Shown piece after piece: positions 17,449 to 26,640 of a DNA stretch of 64,000 bases. The stretch lies in NCBI RefSeq assembly GCF_030418315.1, contig NZ_JAUHPV010000005.1:62001-126000 (forward strand), given 5' to 3'. Origin of the DNA: Demequina zhanjiangensis (lineage in GTDB: Bacteria > Actinomycetota > Actinomycetes > Actinomycetales > Demequinaceae). The notes under the pieces were generated by a model that ran no database searches, was not told the origin of the DNA, and saw only the letters and a program-made list of their open reading frames with translations. A program made the position numbers and the translations under genes. The number at the start of each line of letters is the position of its first letter. The first letter of the stretch is position 1.

Positions 17449-20400
17449 ATGGCCTCGCTTCTCAGCGCCCCCCAGCCCTCCGGAGGGCTCTACAACCCCG
17501 CATACGAGCACGACGCCTGCGGCGTCGCCTTCGTGGCGACCCTGCGCGGCACTGCGGGCCGCGACATCGTCGATGCAGGGCTGACGGCGTTGAAGAACCT
17601 CGAGCACCGCGGCGCTGTCGGCGCTGAGACGGAGACCGGCGACGGCGCAGGCATCCTCACCCAGGTTCCCGACGCGTTCCTGCGCGAGGTCACCTCCTTC
17701 GATCTGCCTGAGGCCGGCGCCTACGGCGTGGGCATCGCGTTCCTCACCCCGGGTGAGGAGGACGCGGAGACGCGCATCTTCGAGGACGCGGCTGCCGCTG
17801 AAGGAGTCACCGTCCTCGGATGGCGCGACGTGCCGGTCGAGCTCGGCTCGCTCGGCCCTTCCGCGCAGGCCTCCGCGCCCACGTTCCGCCAGGCGTTCCT
17901 CGCGTGCGACGGGTTGGCGGGCGTCGAGCTCGACCGCCGGCTGTATCGCGTGCGGCGTCGGTCCGAGCACGCGGACGGACCGTTCTTCGCGTCGCTGTCC
18001 GCGCGGACCCTGACCTACAAGGGCATGCTGACCACGTATCAGCTGGAGAAGGTCTTCCCGGACCTGCTGCACCCCGCGTTCGCGTCAGAGCTTGCGCTCG
18101 TGCACTCGCGCTTCTCCACCAACACGTTCCCGTCGTGGCCTCTCGCGCAGCCGCTGCGCCTGATCGCGCACAACGGCGAGATCAACACCGTGCAGGGCAA
18201 CCGCAACTGGATGGCGGCGAAGGAGGGCATGCTCCGCTCCGAGCTGCTGGGCGAGATGGCCGACATCGCGCCGATCTGCACGCCCGGCGCCTCCGACACG
18301 GCTTCGTTCGACGAGGTCCTTGAGCTGCTCCACCTCGGTGGGCGCTCGCTGCCCCACGCGGTGCTGATGATGATCCCCGAGGCGTGGCAGAACAACCCGC
18401 ACATGGACCCCGCGCGGCGTGCGTTCTACGAGTACCACTCGACCCTCATGGAGCCCTGGGACGGCCCTGCGGCGCTCCACTTCACCGACGGCACGCTCAT
18501 CGGCGCGACCCTCGACCGCAACGGGCTCCGCCCCGGACGCTTCTGGGTGACGGACGACGGCCTGGTGGTGTGCGGCTCGGAGGCGGGCCTGCTCGACATC
18601 GACCCCGCCAAGGTGATCCGCAAGGGACGCCTCCAGCCCGGCCGCATGCTCCTGGTCGACACCGCGGGCGGCCGCATCGTGGAGGACGAGGAGATCAAGG
18701 CGCAGCTCGCGTCCGAGCACCCGTACTCGGAGTGGATCGACACGTTCGCCATCCGGCTGTCCGAGGTTCCCGACCGCGAGCACATCTCGCACTCGGCCAG
18801 GTCCGTGATGCGCCGCCAGCGCGCGTTCGGATACACCGAGGAGGAGCTGAAGATCCTGCTCACGCCGATGGCGAAGAACGGCATCGAGCCGATCGGAGCG
18901 ATGGGCTCGGACACGCCGATCGCCGTGCTGTCCAAGCGTCCGCGCCTGCTCTTCGACTACTTCGTGCAGATGTTCGCGCAGGTCACGAACCCGCCGCTCG
19001 ACTCGATCCGCGAGGAGATCGTCACCTCGATCGGCGGCGCGATCGGGCCTGAGCCGAACCTTCTCGAGGCGCTTCCTGAGCACGCGCGGAAGGTCATGCT
19101 CGACTTCCCGGTGATCGACAACGACGAGCTGGCGAAGATCGCGCATATCGACGCTGACCCGCGCCTGCGCGGCATCTTCTCCGCGCGCAAGATCCGCGGC
19201 CTGTACCGCGTGGCGGAGGGCGGAGAGGGGCTCGAGGCACGGCTCAAGGAGATCTTCGAGGAGGTCGACCAGGCGCTCGCCGACGGCGTCTCCTTCCTGA
19301 TCCTCTCGGACCGCGACGCCAACAAGGACCTCGCGCCGATCCCGTCGCTGCTGCTCACCGCAGCAGTGCACCATCACCTGGTGCGGCATCACACCCGGAC
19401 GCAGATGTCGATGGTGGTCGAGGCCGGCGACGTGCGGGAGGTGCACCACGTCGCGCTCCTCATCGGATACGGCGCCGGTGCGGTCAACCCGTATCTGGCG
19501 ATGGAGACCGTCGAGGACCTCGCGCAGCGCGGCTACCTCGGTGACGTCAGCGCGGAGAAGGCCGTCAAGAACCTGATCAAGGCGCTCGGCAAGGGCGTCC
19601 TGAAGATCATGTCCAAGATGGGCATCTCCACGATCGCGTCCTACCGCGGCGCCCAGGTGTTCGAGGCGATCGGTCTCTCGCGCTCTCTCGTGGACCGGCA
19701 CTTCGTCGGGACCCCCAGCCAGATCGACGGTGTCGGTCTCGACGTGATCGCACAGGAGGTGGCGCAGCGCCACGCCGACGCGTACCCCGCGTCCGGCGAG
19801 CTGCCCCCGCACCAGCGCCTCAACACCGGCGGCGAGTACCAGTGGCGCCGCGACGGCGAGGAGCACCTGTTCGACCCGGAGACGGTGTTCAAGCTGCAGC
19901 ACTCGACGCGCACGCGTCGATTCGACCTGTTCCGTGAGTACACGGACAGGGTCGACGACCAGGCGAAGCGCCTCATGACCCTGCGTGGGCTCCTCGAGTT
20001 CTCGTCGGACCGTCCGTCGATCCCGATCGACGAGGTCGAGCCGGTGAGCGACATCGTCGCGCGCTTCAGCACGGGCGCCATGTCGTACGGCTCCATCTCG
20101 AAGGAGGCGCACGAGACGCTCGCGATCGCGATGAACCGTCTGGGCGCCAAGTCGAACACCGGTGAGGGAGGCGAGTCGCCGGAGAGGCTGCTCGACCCCG
20201 AGCGCCGCAGCGCGATCAAGCAGGTCGCCTCGGGCCGCTTCGGTGTGACGAGCGAGTACCTCGTGAACTCGGACGACATCCAGATCAAGCTCGCGCAGGG
20301 CGCCAAGCCCGGTGAGGGCGGTCAGCTGCCGGGAGCCAAGGTGTACCCGTGGGTGGCCGAGACCAGGCACTCGACGCCGGGCGTCGGCCTGATCTCGCCG

Positions 20401-21984
20401 CCTCCGCACCACGACATCTACTCGATCGAGGACCTCAAGCAGCTGATCCACGATCTGAAGAACGCGAACCCCACGGCGCGCATCCACACGAAGCTCGTGT
20501 CCGAGGTCGGCGTCGGCACCATCGCTGCTGGCGTGGCGAAGTGCAAGTCCGATGTCGTGCTCATCTCGGGACACGACGGAGGCACGGGCGCGAGCCCGCT
20601 GAACTCGCTCAAGCATGCAGGCGCGCCCTGGGAGGTCGGCCTGGCCGACACCCAGCAGACGCTCGTCCTGAACGACCTGCGCGACCGGATCGTCGTCCAG
20701 GTCGACGGCCAGCTGAAGACCGGGCGAGACGTGATCGTCGCTGCCCTGCTCGGCGCCGAGGAGTTCGGCTTCGCCACGGCGCCGCTCGTCGTGTCCGGCT
20801 GCGTCATGATGCGCGTGTGCCACATGGACACGTGCCCCGTGGGCGTCGCCACGCAGAACCCGGAGCTGCGCGAGCGCTTCACCGGCAAGCCGGAGTTCGT
20901 CGAGACCTTCTTCGAGTTCATCGCGGAGCAGGTCCGTGAGCTGCTCGCCGAGCTCGGATTCCGCAGCCTCGCGGAGGCCGTGGGACACGTCGAGGTCCTC
21001 GAGACCAAGGCCGCCGTCGAGCACTGGAAGGCGAAGGGCCTCGACCTGAGCCCGGTCCTCGCTCGCCCTGCCGAGGGCGCAGCGCTGCTCAACGCCACCA
21101 GTCAGGAGCACGGGCTGGAGGACGCGCTCGACCAGCAGCTCATCGCAGCGGCCGCGCCGGCGCTCGACCGGGGCGAGCCCGTCTCCTTCGCGATCCCGAT
21201 CCGGAACGTCAACCGGACGGTCGGCACCATGCTCGGGTACGAGCTCACTCGGAGCCATGGAGGCGCAGGCCTGCCGGACGACACCATCGACATCACGTTC
21301 ACCGGATCGGCGGGGCAGTCATTCGCCGCCTTCGTGCCCAAGGGCATCACGATGCGCCTCGTCGGCGACGCGAACGACTATGTCGCGAAGGGGCTCTCGG
21401 GCGGCCGCGTGATCGTGCGTCCCGCACGTGAGGCGATGCTCGATGACTCTCGCGACGTGATCGCGGGCAACGTCATCGGCTACGGCGGCACGTCGGGTGA
21501 GATCCTGCTGCGCGGCGTCGTGGGTGAGCGTTTCCTGGTGCGCAACTCGGGCCTCACCGCGGTCGTCGAGGGCGTGGGCGACCATGCGCTCGAGTACATG
21601 ACCGGTGGCACCGCTGTCATCCTCGGACGGACCGGCCGCAACCTGGGCGCGGGCATGTCTGGCGGCACCGCCTATGTGCTCGACCTGCGCACGGAACGTG
21701 TCAACAAGGAGGCGCTGGCCGGGGGAGAGCTGACCCTCTCGCCGCTCGACGCCGAGGACGAGACGATCGTGCGCACGCTCATCGAGCGTCATGTCGCCGA
21801 GACCGAGTCCCCGTTCGGCAAGGAGCTCCTCGCCGACTGGACCGCGACCGCGACACGTTTCACGCGGGTCCTTCCCGCACAGTACGCGCGGGTGCGTGAG
21901 GCGCTCGCCGAGATCGAGGCGAAGGGCGGCGACCTGACCGCCCCCGGCGCCTGGGCCGACTTCCTGGAGGTGACCGGTGGCTGA
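17449..21984 (+). CDS. gltB: Glutamate synthase large subunit GltB
   Basis: 1511 residues from ATG 17449, supported by AAGGA at 17437-17441. A second ATG five codons upstream is possible; the frame opens much earlier, but that part overlaps lgt. GltB makes glutamate from glutamine and 2-oxoglutarate. The Ntn amidotransferase nucleophile is Cys24 in EHDACGVAF, so a 23-residue propeptide should be removed. Then come the central and FMN-binding synthase domains ([14 protein letters not shown] region), the [3Fe-4S] cysteines in [15 protein letters not shown] and the C-terminal beta-helix ([21 protein letters not shown]). It overlaps gltD by 8 bases. Confidence 0.98.
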   Translation: MASLLSAPQPSGGLYNPAYEHDACGVAFVATLRGTAGRDIVDAGLTALKNLEHRGAVGAETETGDGAGILTQVPDAFLREVTSFDLPEAGAYGVGIAFLTPGEEDAETRIFEDAAAAEGVTVLGWRDVPVELGSLGPSAQASAPTFRQAFLACDGLAGVELDRRLYRVRRRSEHADGPFFASLSARTLTYKGMLTTYQLEKVFPDLLHPAFASELALVHSRFSTNTFPSWPLAQPLRLIAHNGEINTVQGNRNWMAAKEGMLRSELLGEMADIAPICTPGASDTASFDEVLELLHLGGRSLPHAVLMMIPEAWQNNPHMDPARRAFYEYHSTLMEPWDGPAALHFTDGTLIGATLDRNGLRPGRFWVTDDGLVVCGSEAGLLDIDPAKVIRKGRLQPGRMLLVDTAGGRIVEDEEIKAQLASEHPYSEWIDTFAIRLSEVPDREHISHSARSVMRRQRAFGYTEEELKILLTPMAKNGIEPIGAMGSDTPIAVLSKRPRLLFDYFVQMFAQVTNPPLDSIREEIVTSIGGAIGPEPNLLEALPEHARKVMLDFPVIDNDELAKIAHIDADPRLRGIFSARKIRGLYRVAEGGEGLEARLKEIFEEVDQALADGVSFLILSDRDANKDLAPIPSLLLTAAVHHHLVRHHTRTQMSMVVEAGDVREVHHVALLIGYGAGAVNPYLAMETVEDLAQRGYLGDVSAEKAVKNLIKALGKGVLKIMSKMGISTIASYRGAQVFEAIGLSRSLVDRHFVGTPSQIDGVGLDVIAQEVAQRHADAYPASGELPPHQRLNTGGEYQWRRDGEEHLFDPETVFKLQHSTRTRRFDLFREYTDRVDDQAKRLMTLRGLLEFSSDRPSIPIDEVEPVSDIVARFSTGAMSYGSISKEAHETLAIAMNRLGAKSNTGEGGESPERLLDPERRSAIKQVASGRFGVTSEYLVNSDDIQIKLAQGAKPGEGGQLPGAKVYPWVAETRHSTPGVGLISPPPHHDIYSIEDLKQLIHDLKNANPTARIHTKLVSEVGVGTIAAGVAKCKSDVVLISGHDGGTGASPLNSLKHAGAPWEVGLADTQQTLVLNDLRDRIVVQVDGQLKTGRDVIVAALLGAEEFGFATAPLVVSGCVMMRVCHMDTCPVGVATQNPELRERFTGKPEFVETFFEFIAEQVRELLAELGFRSLAEAVGHVEVLETKAAVEHWKAKGLDLSPVLARPAEGAALLNATSQEHGLEDALDQQLIAAAAPALDRGEPVSFAIPIRNVNRTVGTMLGYELTRSHGGAGLPDDTIDITFTGSAGQSFAAFVPKGITMRLVGDANDYVAKGLSGGRVIVRPAREAMLDDSRDVIAGNVIGYGGTSGEILLRGVVGERFLVRNSGLTAVVEGVGDHALEYMTGGTAVILGRTGRNLGAGMSGGTAYVLDLRTERVNKEALAGGELTLSPLDAEDETIVRTLIERHVAETESPFGKELLADWTATATRFTRVLPAQYARVREALAEIEAKGGDLTAPGAWADFLEVTGG

Positions 21985-23443
21985 TCCCCGCGGATTCCTG
22001 AAGGTGCGGGAGCGTGAGCTCCCGCAGAACCGCCCCGTGCCCGTCCGTCTGCGGGACTGGAGCGAGGTCAAGGACGAGCTGACGAAGGACTCGGCGCAGC
22101 TCAAGCGCCAGGCCGGCCGCTGCATGGACTGCGGCATCCCGTTCTGCCATCAGGGGTGCCCCCTCGGCAACCTGATCCCCGAGTGGAACGACCTCGTATG
22201 GCGCGACCAGTTCGAGGACGCGATCGAGCGCCTCCACGCGACGAACAACTTCCCCGAGTTCACCGGGCGCATCTGCCCGGCGCCGTGCGAGACCTCGTGC
22301 GTGCTCGGGATCAACCAGCCTGCGGTGACCATCAAGAACGTCGAGGTGTCGATCATCGACGAGGCGTTCAAGCGCGGCCTCGTCCGACCGCACGTGGCGC
22401 AGCGTCACACCGGTCGCACCGTCGCGGTGGTCGGCTCCGGACCGGCGGGCCTCGCCGCTGCGCAGCAGCTCACGCGCGCCGGCCACACCGTCGCGGTCTA
22501 CGAGAAGGACGACCGCATCGGCGGACTGCTTCGCTACGGTGTGCCCGACTTCAAGATGGAGAAGCGCCACATCGACCTGCGTGTGTCGCAGATGGAGGCC
22601 GAGGGCACCCGCTTCCGCACGGGCGTCTCGATCGGTGAGGACCTCACCTGGGACGACCTGCGCGCCCGTTTCGATGCCGTGCTCGTCGCGACCGGAGCGC
22701 CCACACCGCGTGACCTGCCGCTTCCCGGACGCGAGCTCGACGGGATCCACTTCGCCATGCCCTACCTGCACCAGGGGAACCTGGCGGCTGCCGGCGACGA
22801 GGTCCCGGAGCAGATCACCGCCGAAGGTAAGCACGTCATCGTCATCGGCGGAGGAGACACCGGCTCGGACTGCATCGGCACCGCGCTGCGCCAGGGCGCG
22901 GCCTCGGTCACCACGCTCGCGATCGGCAAGAAGCCGCCGCTGGACCGGACCGAGTCGATGCCGTGGCCCACGGATCCTCGCGTCTTCGAGGTGTCGTCGA
23001 GCCACGAGGAGGGCGGCGCACGAGAGTACCTCGCGTCCACCGTCGAGTTCGTGTCCGACGAGAACGGGCACGTGAAGGCCCTCCGGGTGGCGGAGACCCA
23101 GTACAACGCCGACGGCTCCCGTACGCCGACGGCCGGAACCGAGCGTGATGTGCCAGCAGACCTGGTACTGATCGCGATGGGCTTCACTGGGCCTGAGGTC
23201 ACAGCGCTTCAGGACCAGGCCCGGGTAGCGTTGACCTCGCGCGGTCAGATCGACCGCGCCGAGAACTTCTCGACGTCGGCCGACGGCGTCTTCGTCGCCG
23301 GCGACGCGGGTCGTGGCGCTTCGCTCGTGGTCTGGGCGATCGCCGAGGGCCGCGCGGCGGCGGCTGCCATCGATGAGTACTTGACCGGGAGCACCGAGCT
23401 TCCGGCCCCCGTGACGGCGCGCACCACTGCGCTCCGTGCCTAA
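21977..23443 (+). CDS. gltD: Glutamate synthase small subunit GltD
   Basis: 488 residues from GTG. GltD is the NAD(P)H- and FAD-binding partner that feeds electrons to GltB through iron-sulfur clusters. The N-terminal cysteine motifs are [16 protein letters not shown] and CPAPCETSC. The FAD motif is [15 protein letters not shown], and the second Rossmann motif [21 protein letters not shown] binds the nicotinamide cofactor. Full length. Stop TAA at 23441-23443, 16 bases before pyk. Confidence 0.98.
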   Translation: MADPRGFLKVRERELPQNRPVPVRLRDWSEVKDELTKDSAQLKRQAGRCMDCGIPFCHQGCPLGNLIPEWNDLVWRDQFEDAIERLHATNNFPEFTGRICPAPCETSCVLGINQPAVTIKNVEVSIIDEAFKRGLVRPHVAQRHTGRTVAVVGSGPAGLAAAQQLTRAGHTVAVYEKDDRIGGLLRYGVPDFKMEKRHIDLRVSQMEAEGTRFRTGVSIGEDLTWDDLRARFDAVLVATGAPTPRDLPLPGRELDGIHFAMPYLHQGNLAAAGDEVPEQITAEGKHVIVIGGGDTGSDCIGTALRQGAASVTTLAIGKKPPLDRTESMPWPTDPRVFEVSSSHEEGGAREYLASTVEFVSDENGHVKALRVAETQYNADGSRTPTAGTERDVPADLVLIAMGFTGPEVTALQDQARVALTSRGQIDRAENFSTSADGVFVAGDAGRGASLVVWAIAEGRAAAAAIDEYLTGSTELPAPVTARTTALRA

Positions 23444-23459
23444 CGCAAGGTTGGAGAAC

Positions 23460-24878
23460 ATGCGAAACGCGAAGATTGTCTGCACGATCGGACCGGCCAC
23501 TGCGCCGCTCGACCGGATGCGCGAGCTGGTGAACGCCGGCATGGACGTGGCGCGGATCAACCGCAGCCACGGCTCCGAGGCGGAGCACGAGACGGTCTAC
23601 AACAACGTCCGCCAGGCCGCTGCCGAGTCCGGCCGCAACGTCGCCGTCCTCGTCGACCTTCAGGGTCCCAAGATCCGTCTCGAGAAGTTCGCCGACGGCC
23701 CGCACGACCTCGCGGTGGGTGATGTCTTCACGATCACCACGCGCGACGTCGAGGGCACCAAGGACATCTGCGGCACCACGTTCAAGGGCCTTCCCGGCGA
23801 CTGCAACGTCGGCGACACGCTCCTGATCGACGACGGCAAGGTCCGTCTGGAGGTCACCGAGGTGACCGACACCGACGTCGTGACGAAGGTCGTCGTCCCC
23901 GGCCCCGTGTCGAACAACAAGGGCATCAACCTGCCCGGCGTCGCCGTCTCGGTTCCCGCGCTGTCGGACAAGGACGAGTCGGACCTGCGCTGGGGCCTCA
24001 AGCTCGGCGCCGACTACATCGCTCTGTCCTTCGTGCGCTCTGCGAAGGACTACGAGGACGTCGCCCGCATCATGGCGGAGGAGGGGCGTACGGTCCCCGT
24101 CGTCGCCAAGGTCGAGAAGCCGCAGGCCGTCGAGAACCTCGAGGAGATCGTCGACGCGTTCGACGGCGTCATGGTCGCCCGCGGTGACCTGGGCGTGGAG
24201 CTCCCGCTCGAGGAGGTGCCGCTCGTCCAGAAGCGCGCCATCGAGCTGTGCCGCGCCAAGGCCAAGCCGGTCATCGTCGCCACCCAGGTGCTCGAGTCGA
24301 TGACGCACGCGCCGGTTCCGACCCGCGCCGAGACCTCGGACTGCGCCAACGCGATCCTCGACGGCACCGACGCGGTCATGCTGTCCGGTGAGACCTCGGT
24401 CGGTGACTTCCCGATCGTCACGGTCGAGACGATGGCGCGCATCGTTCAGAACACTGAGTCGAAGGGGCGTCACCGTATCGCGCCGTTCCCCACGGTCCCC
24501 AAGACCCGTGGTGGTGCGATCACGCACGCGGCTGCGGAGATCGCCGAGAACCTCGACATCAAGTACATCTGCACCTTCACCCAGTCCGGTGACTCCGCGC
24601 GTCGCATGTCGCGTCTGCGTCCCGAGACGCCGATGCTCGCGTTCACGCCCGACGAGAACACGCAGCGTCGTCTCGCGCTCTCGTGGGGCATCACCGCGGA
24701 GCTCGTGGAGCACGTGGACTCGACGGACGCCATGGTCAAGGTCGTCGACTCGTACCTCAAGGACAACGGCCTCGCCTCCGACGGCGAGTTCGTGATCGTC
24801 GTGTCCGGCGCGCCCGTGGGAACGCCCGGCACCACGAACTCGATCCTCGTCCACAAGGTGGGCCAGGTCCGCTCGTAG
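23460..24878 (+). CDS. pyk: Pyruvate kinase
   Basis: 472 residues from ATG 23460 with GGAG seven bases upstream; an earlier in-frame ATG at 23436 overlaps gltD and has no site. It makes pyruvate and ATP from PEP. Motifs include KIVCTIGPA, MDVARINRSHG, LVDLQGPKIR and the active-site block VAKVEKPQAVENLEEIVDAF with ARGDLGVELP; MLSGETSVGDFP follows. The C-terminal allosteric domain is complete. It may be read through from gltBD; a strong terminator follows. Confidence 0.98.
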   Translation: MRNAKIVCTIGPATAPLDRMRELVNAGMDVARINRSHGSEAEHETVYNNVRQAAAESGRNVAVLVDLQGPKIRLEKFADGPHDLAVGDVFTITTRDVEGTKDICGTTFKGLPGDCNVGDTLLIDDGKVRLEVTEVTDTDVVTKVVVPGPVSNNKGINLPGVAVSVPALSDKDESDLRWGLKLGADYIALSFVRSAKDYEDVARIMAEEGRTVPVVAKVEKPQAVENLEEIVDAFDGVMVARGDLGVELPLEEVPLVQKRAIELCRAKAKPVIVATQVLESMTHAPVPTRAETSDCANAILDGTDAVMLSGETSVGDFPIVTVETMARIVQNTESKGRHRIAPFPTVPKTRGGAITHAAAEIAENLDIKYICTFTQSGDSARRMSRLRPETPMLAFTPDENTQRRLALSWGITAELVEHVDSTDAMVKVVDSYLKDNGLASDGEFVIVVSGAPVGTPGTTNSILVHKVGQVRS

Positions 24879-24897
24879 ACCGAGTCGCATAGCGACG

Positions 24898-24936
24898 AAG
24901 AAGGGCCCCGTCGGTGCATCCGGCGGGGCCCTTCTT
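24898..24936 (+). terminator. Intrinsic terminator after pyk
   Basis: A perfect 13-bp stem (AAGAAGGGCCCCG paired with CGGGGCCCTTCTT), a 13-base loop and a short T-rich tail. Being symmetric, it can also serve mgsA, which converges from the right. Confidence 0.85.
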
Positions 24937-25000
24937 CTGTGTCTGTGCAGGGCGGCAGGTCGGCCCCGTGAGGCGGGCTGGGCGCTCCCGCCCTGACGGG

Positions 25001-25459
25001 CTAGTCCTCGGAGTCCTGATCCCTCATCTGCTCCCAGTTGCGCGGGCCGAGGTCGGGCACCGCCCTGTCGTAGTCGGACTCGAACAGGGGAGAGGAGATG
25101 ATGAAGTCGGCCGTCGCGACGTTGGAGGCCATCGGGATGTTCCAGAGCGCTCCCAGACGCAGAAGCGCCTTGACGTCAGGGTCGTGCGGCTGCGGCTCCA
25201 GCGGGTCCCAGAAGAAGATCAGCATGTCGATGCTGCCTTCAGCGATGCGGCCGCCGATCTGCTGGTCGCCGCCGACTGGTCCGGAGAGGAACCGCTGCAC
25301 GCTCAGGCCGAGCTCGAACTCGAGCATCGTGCCCGTCGTGCCGGTGGCATAGAGGTGGTGCGGAGCCAGGCGCTTCTTGTTGAAGCTGGCCCACTGAAGC
25401 AGCTCCACCTTCTTGTTGTCATGCGCGACGAGCGCGATGTGCCTCTCGACGATCGCCAT
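25001..25459 (-). CDS. mgsA: Methylglyoxal synthase MgsA
   Basis: 152 residues from the ATG at 25459, chosen for its GGGAGG site six bases upstream and its match to the family N-terminus (RHIALVAHDNKK). MgsA turns dihydroxyacetone phosphate into methylglyoxal and phosphate. The signature SGPVGGDQQIGG holds the catalytic Asp; LYATGTTG, FFWDPLEPQPHDPDVKALLR and NVATADFI are further family blocks. It opens a bypass around lower glycolysis and lies tail-to-tail with pyk. A longer open frame upstream (to 25630) has no family similarity. Confidence 0.96.
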   Translation of the reverse strand: MAIVERHIALVAHDNKKVELLQWASFNKKRLAPHHLYATGTTGTMLEFELGLSVQRFLSGPVGGDQQIGGRIAEGSIDMLIFFWDPLEPQPHDPDVKALLRLGALWNIPMASNVATADFIISSPLFESDYDRAVPDLGPRNWEQMRDQDSED

Positions 25460-25637
25460 GGATGGACCTCCCGGGGTCATGCGCGCGCCACGGCTCTCCG
25501 GGCGCTTCGATGGGACTGCCACAAGCATGCCAGAGGCGGAGCGACGTCCATTCCTGCGAAGGTGCCGGTCACGACGGCACACGCTCGCACCGGAGCGGTC
25601 AGCGCCGAGAGTACGCGCTGGCGCTGGCATGCCACAG

Positions 25638-25711
25638 TGCCCCGAGTGGGATTCGAACCCACACTGAATCGGGTTTGAGCCGACTCCCTCTGCCAGTTGG
25701 GGTATCGGGGC
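25638..25711 (-). tRNA. tRNA with CAA anticodon (nominal tRNA-Leu) but class I variable loop
   Basis: The reverse strand folds as a 74-nt tRNA. Acceptor GCCCCGA/TCGGGGC (7 bp), D-arm with a 3-bp CCC/GGG stem and the GG pair in the loop, anticodon stem GTCGG/CCGAT with loop CTCAAAC (anticodon CAA at 25675-25677), variable loop TCAGT (5 nt), T-arm GTGGG-TTCGAAT-CCCAC, discriminator A. CCA is not encoded. CAA reads UUG leucine codons, but bacterial tRNA-Leu normally has a long class II variable arm. The identity is therefore uncertain, while the cloverleaf itself is clear. Confidence 0.85.
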
Positions 25712-25719
25712 GCGACGAC

Positions 25720-25725
25720 TAGGCT
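25720..25725 (+). promoter_or_regulatory. Probable -10 box (TAGGCT) for leaderless pdtaR
   Basis: TAGGCT ends seven bases before the GTG of pdtaR, just beyond the 5' end of the divergent tRNA gene. The spacing predicts transcription starting at the start codon. Confidence 0.5.
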
Positions 25726-25732
25726 AGCGCCT

Positions 25733-26356
25733 GTGACAGCAGAGAACGACACGACGCAGGCCAGCGGAGCCGCGTCCACGAAGTCTCGTCGGGCCCTTGT
25801 GGTCGAGGACGAGGCCCTTATCCGCATGGACATCGTCGAGACCCTGACCGAGGGCGGCTACGAGGTCGTCGGCGAGGCCGGCGATGGCGAGGAGGCGATC
25901 GCCAAGGCGAAGGAGCTCAAGCCGGACATCGTCGTCATGGACGTCAAGATGCCGGTGATGGACGGCATCACCGCCGCCGAGCACATCGCCAAGGACCGCG
26001 TCGCGCCTGTGGTGCTTCTGACGGCCTTCTCCCAGACCGAGCTCGTCGAGCGCGCGCGCGACGCAGGCGCCATGGCCTACGTGGTCAAGCCGTTCACCCC
26101 GGGCGACCTTCTGCCCGCCGTGGAGATCGCGGCCTCGCGCTACCAGGAGATCCGCGCGCTCGAGTCGGAGATCGCCGACATCAACGAGCGTATGGACACG
26201 CGCAAGAAGGTCGAGCGCGCCAAGGGCCTGCTGATGGAGAAGATGAAGCTCAACGAGCCCGAGTCCTTCCGCTGGATTCAGAAGACCTCGATGGACCGTC
26301 GCCTTACGATGCGCGAGGTGGCCGAGGCTGTGATCGATCAGATGGGCGGCAAGTAG
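25733..26356 (+). CDS. pdtaR: ANTAR-domain response regulator (PdtaR type)
   Basis: 207 residues from GTG 25733; the earlier in-frame ATG at 25697 lies inside the tRNA gene. The receiver domain (about 20-135) has the acidic pocket VVEDEALIRMD, the phospho-Asp in DIVVMDVKMPVMDG, the Thr/Ser switch LLTAFS and the Lys in VVKPF. The C-terminal ANTAR domain (about 145-205: RKKVERAKGLLMEKMKLNEPES ... MREVAEAVID) binds paired RNA hairpins and acts as an antiterminator. The usual partner kinase PdtaS is not in the window. Length matches mycobacterial Rv1626. Confidence 0.93.
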   Translation: MTAENDTTQASGAASTKSRRALVVEDEALIRMDIVETLTEGGYEVVGEAGDGEEAIAKAKELKPDIVVMDVKMPVMDGITAAEHIAKDRVAPVVLLTAFSQTELVERARDAGAMAYVVKPFTPGDLLPAVEIAASRYQEIRALESEIADINERMDTRKKVERAKGLLMEKMKLNEPESFRWIQKTSMDRRLTMREVAEAVIDQMGGK

Positions 26357-26371
26357 CCCATCGCAGAGGCG

Positions 26372-26404
26372 AGGCGCGGTTCCCCAGCGAGGGGAGCCGC
26401 GCCT
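26372..26404 (+). terminator. Intrinsic terminator after pdtaR
   Basis: A 14-bp stem (AGGCGCGGTTCCCC with GGGGAGCCGCGCCT, one G-U pair) and a 5-base loop, followed by TTCCCTTTCC. It starts 15 bases after the stop. Confidence 0.8.
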
Positions 26405-26516
26405 TTCCCTTTCCCCGGGGAGCGCGCCCGCGGCGCCGAAAACCCGCGAACCCGGACGAAATCGGAGAAGAACTTCGTGTTACGCGGAGGTTTCCCCCGT
26501 CGAACAGCCTTCTAGG

Positions 26517-26530
26517 TCACGAAATCGTGA
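26517..26530. promoter_or_regulatory. Inverted repeat TCACGA-AA-TCGTGA upstream of the liv binding-protein gene
   Basis: Two perfect 6-bp arms with a 2-bp centre, about 110 bases before the ATG. The symmetry suggests an operator for a dimeric regulator. The regulator is unknown. Confidence 0.4.
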
Positions 26531-26580
26531 TGATCGCGACGCATGAGAGAAACATACGCTCGCTAGTTTGGCGGCATCGA

Positions 26581-26597
26581 GTAGGGACCGTCCCTAC
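26581..26597. promoter_or_regulatory. Inverted repeat GTAGGGAC-C-GTCCCTAC
   Basis: A perfect 8-bp palindrome with a 1-bp centre, 44 bases before the start of the binding-protein gene. The 1-base centre makes it unlikely to act as an RNA hairpin without opening inner pairs, so an operator is more plausible. Confidence 0.45.
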
Positions 26598-26606
26598 AGC
26601 GATGCG

Positions 26607-26626
26607 CTGACGGTGGCTCCCGTCAG
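26607..26626 (+). promoter_or_regulatory. Leader hairpin before the liv binding-protein RBS
   Basis: CTGACGG and CCGTCAG can form a 7-bp stem with a 6-base loop (TGGCTC). It ends three bases before the GGAGG site (26630-26634) and could affect translation or mRNA stability. Confidence 0.4.
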
Positions 26627-26640
26627 TTTGGAGGAAAAAC

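Noticed and set aside
18085..21258. A 3.2-kb open frame antisense to gltB
   Set aside because: Its product is Arg/Leu/Asp/His-rich without any domain, a typical mirror of a high-GC gene; gltB on the other strand is unmistakable. Similar mirror frames occur opposite uvrA, uvrB, rpsA and arc.
25459..25630. N-terminal extension of MgsA by 57 residues
   Set aside because: The extra sequence has no family similarity and the internal ATG has a strong GGGAGG site at correct distance.
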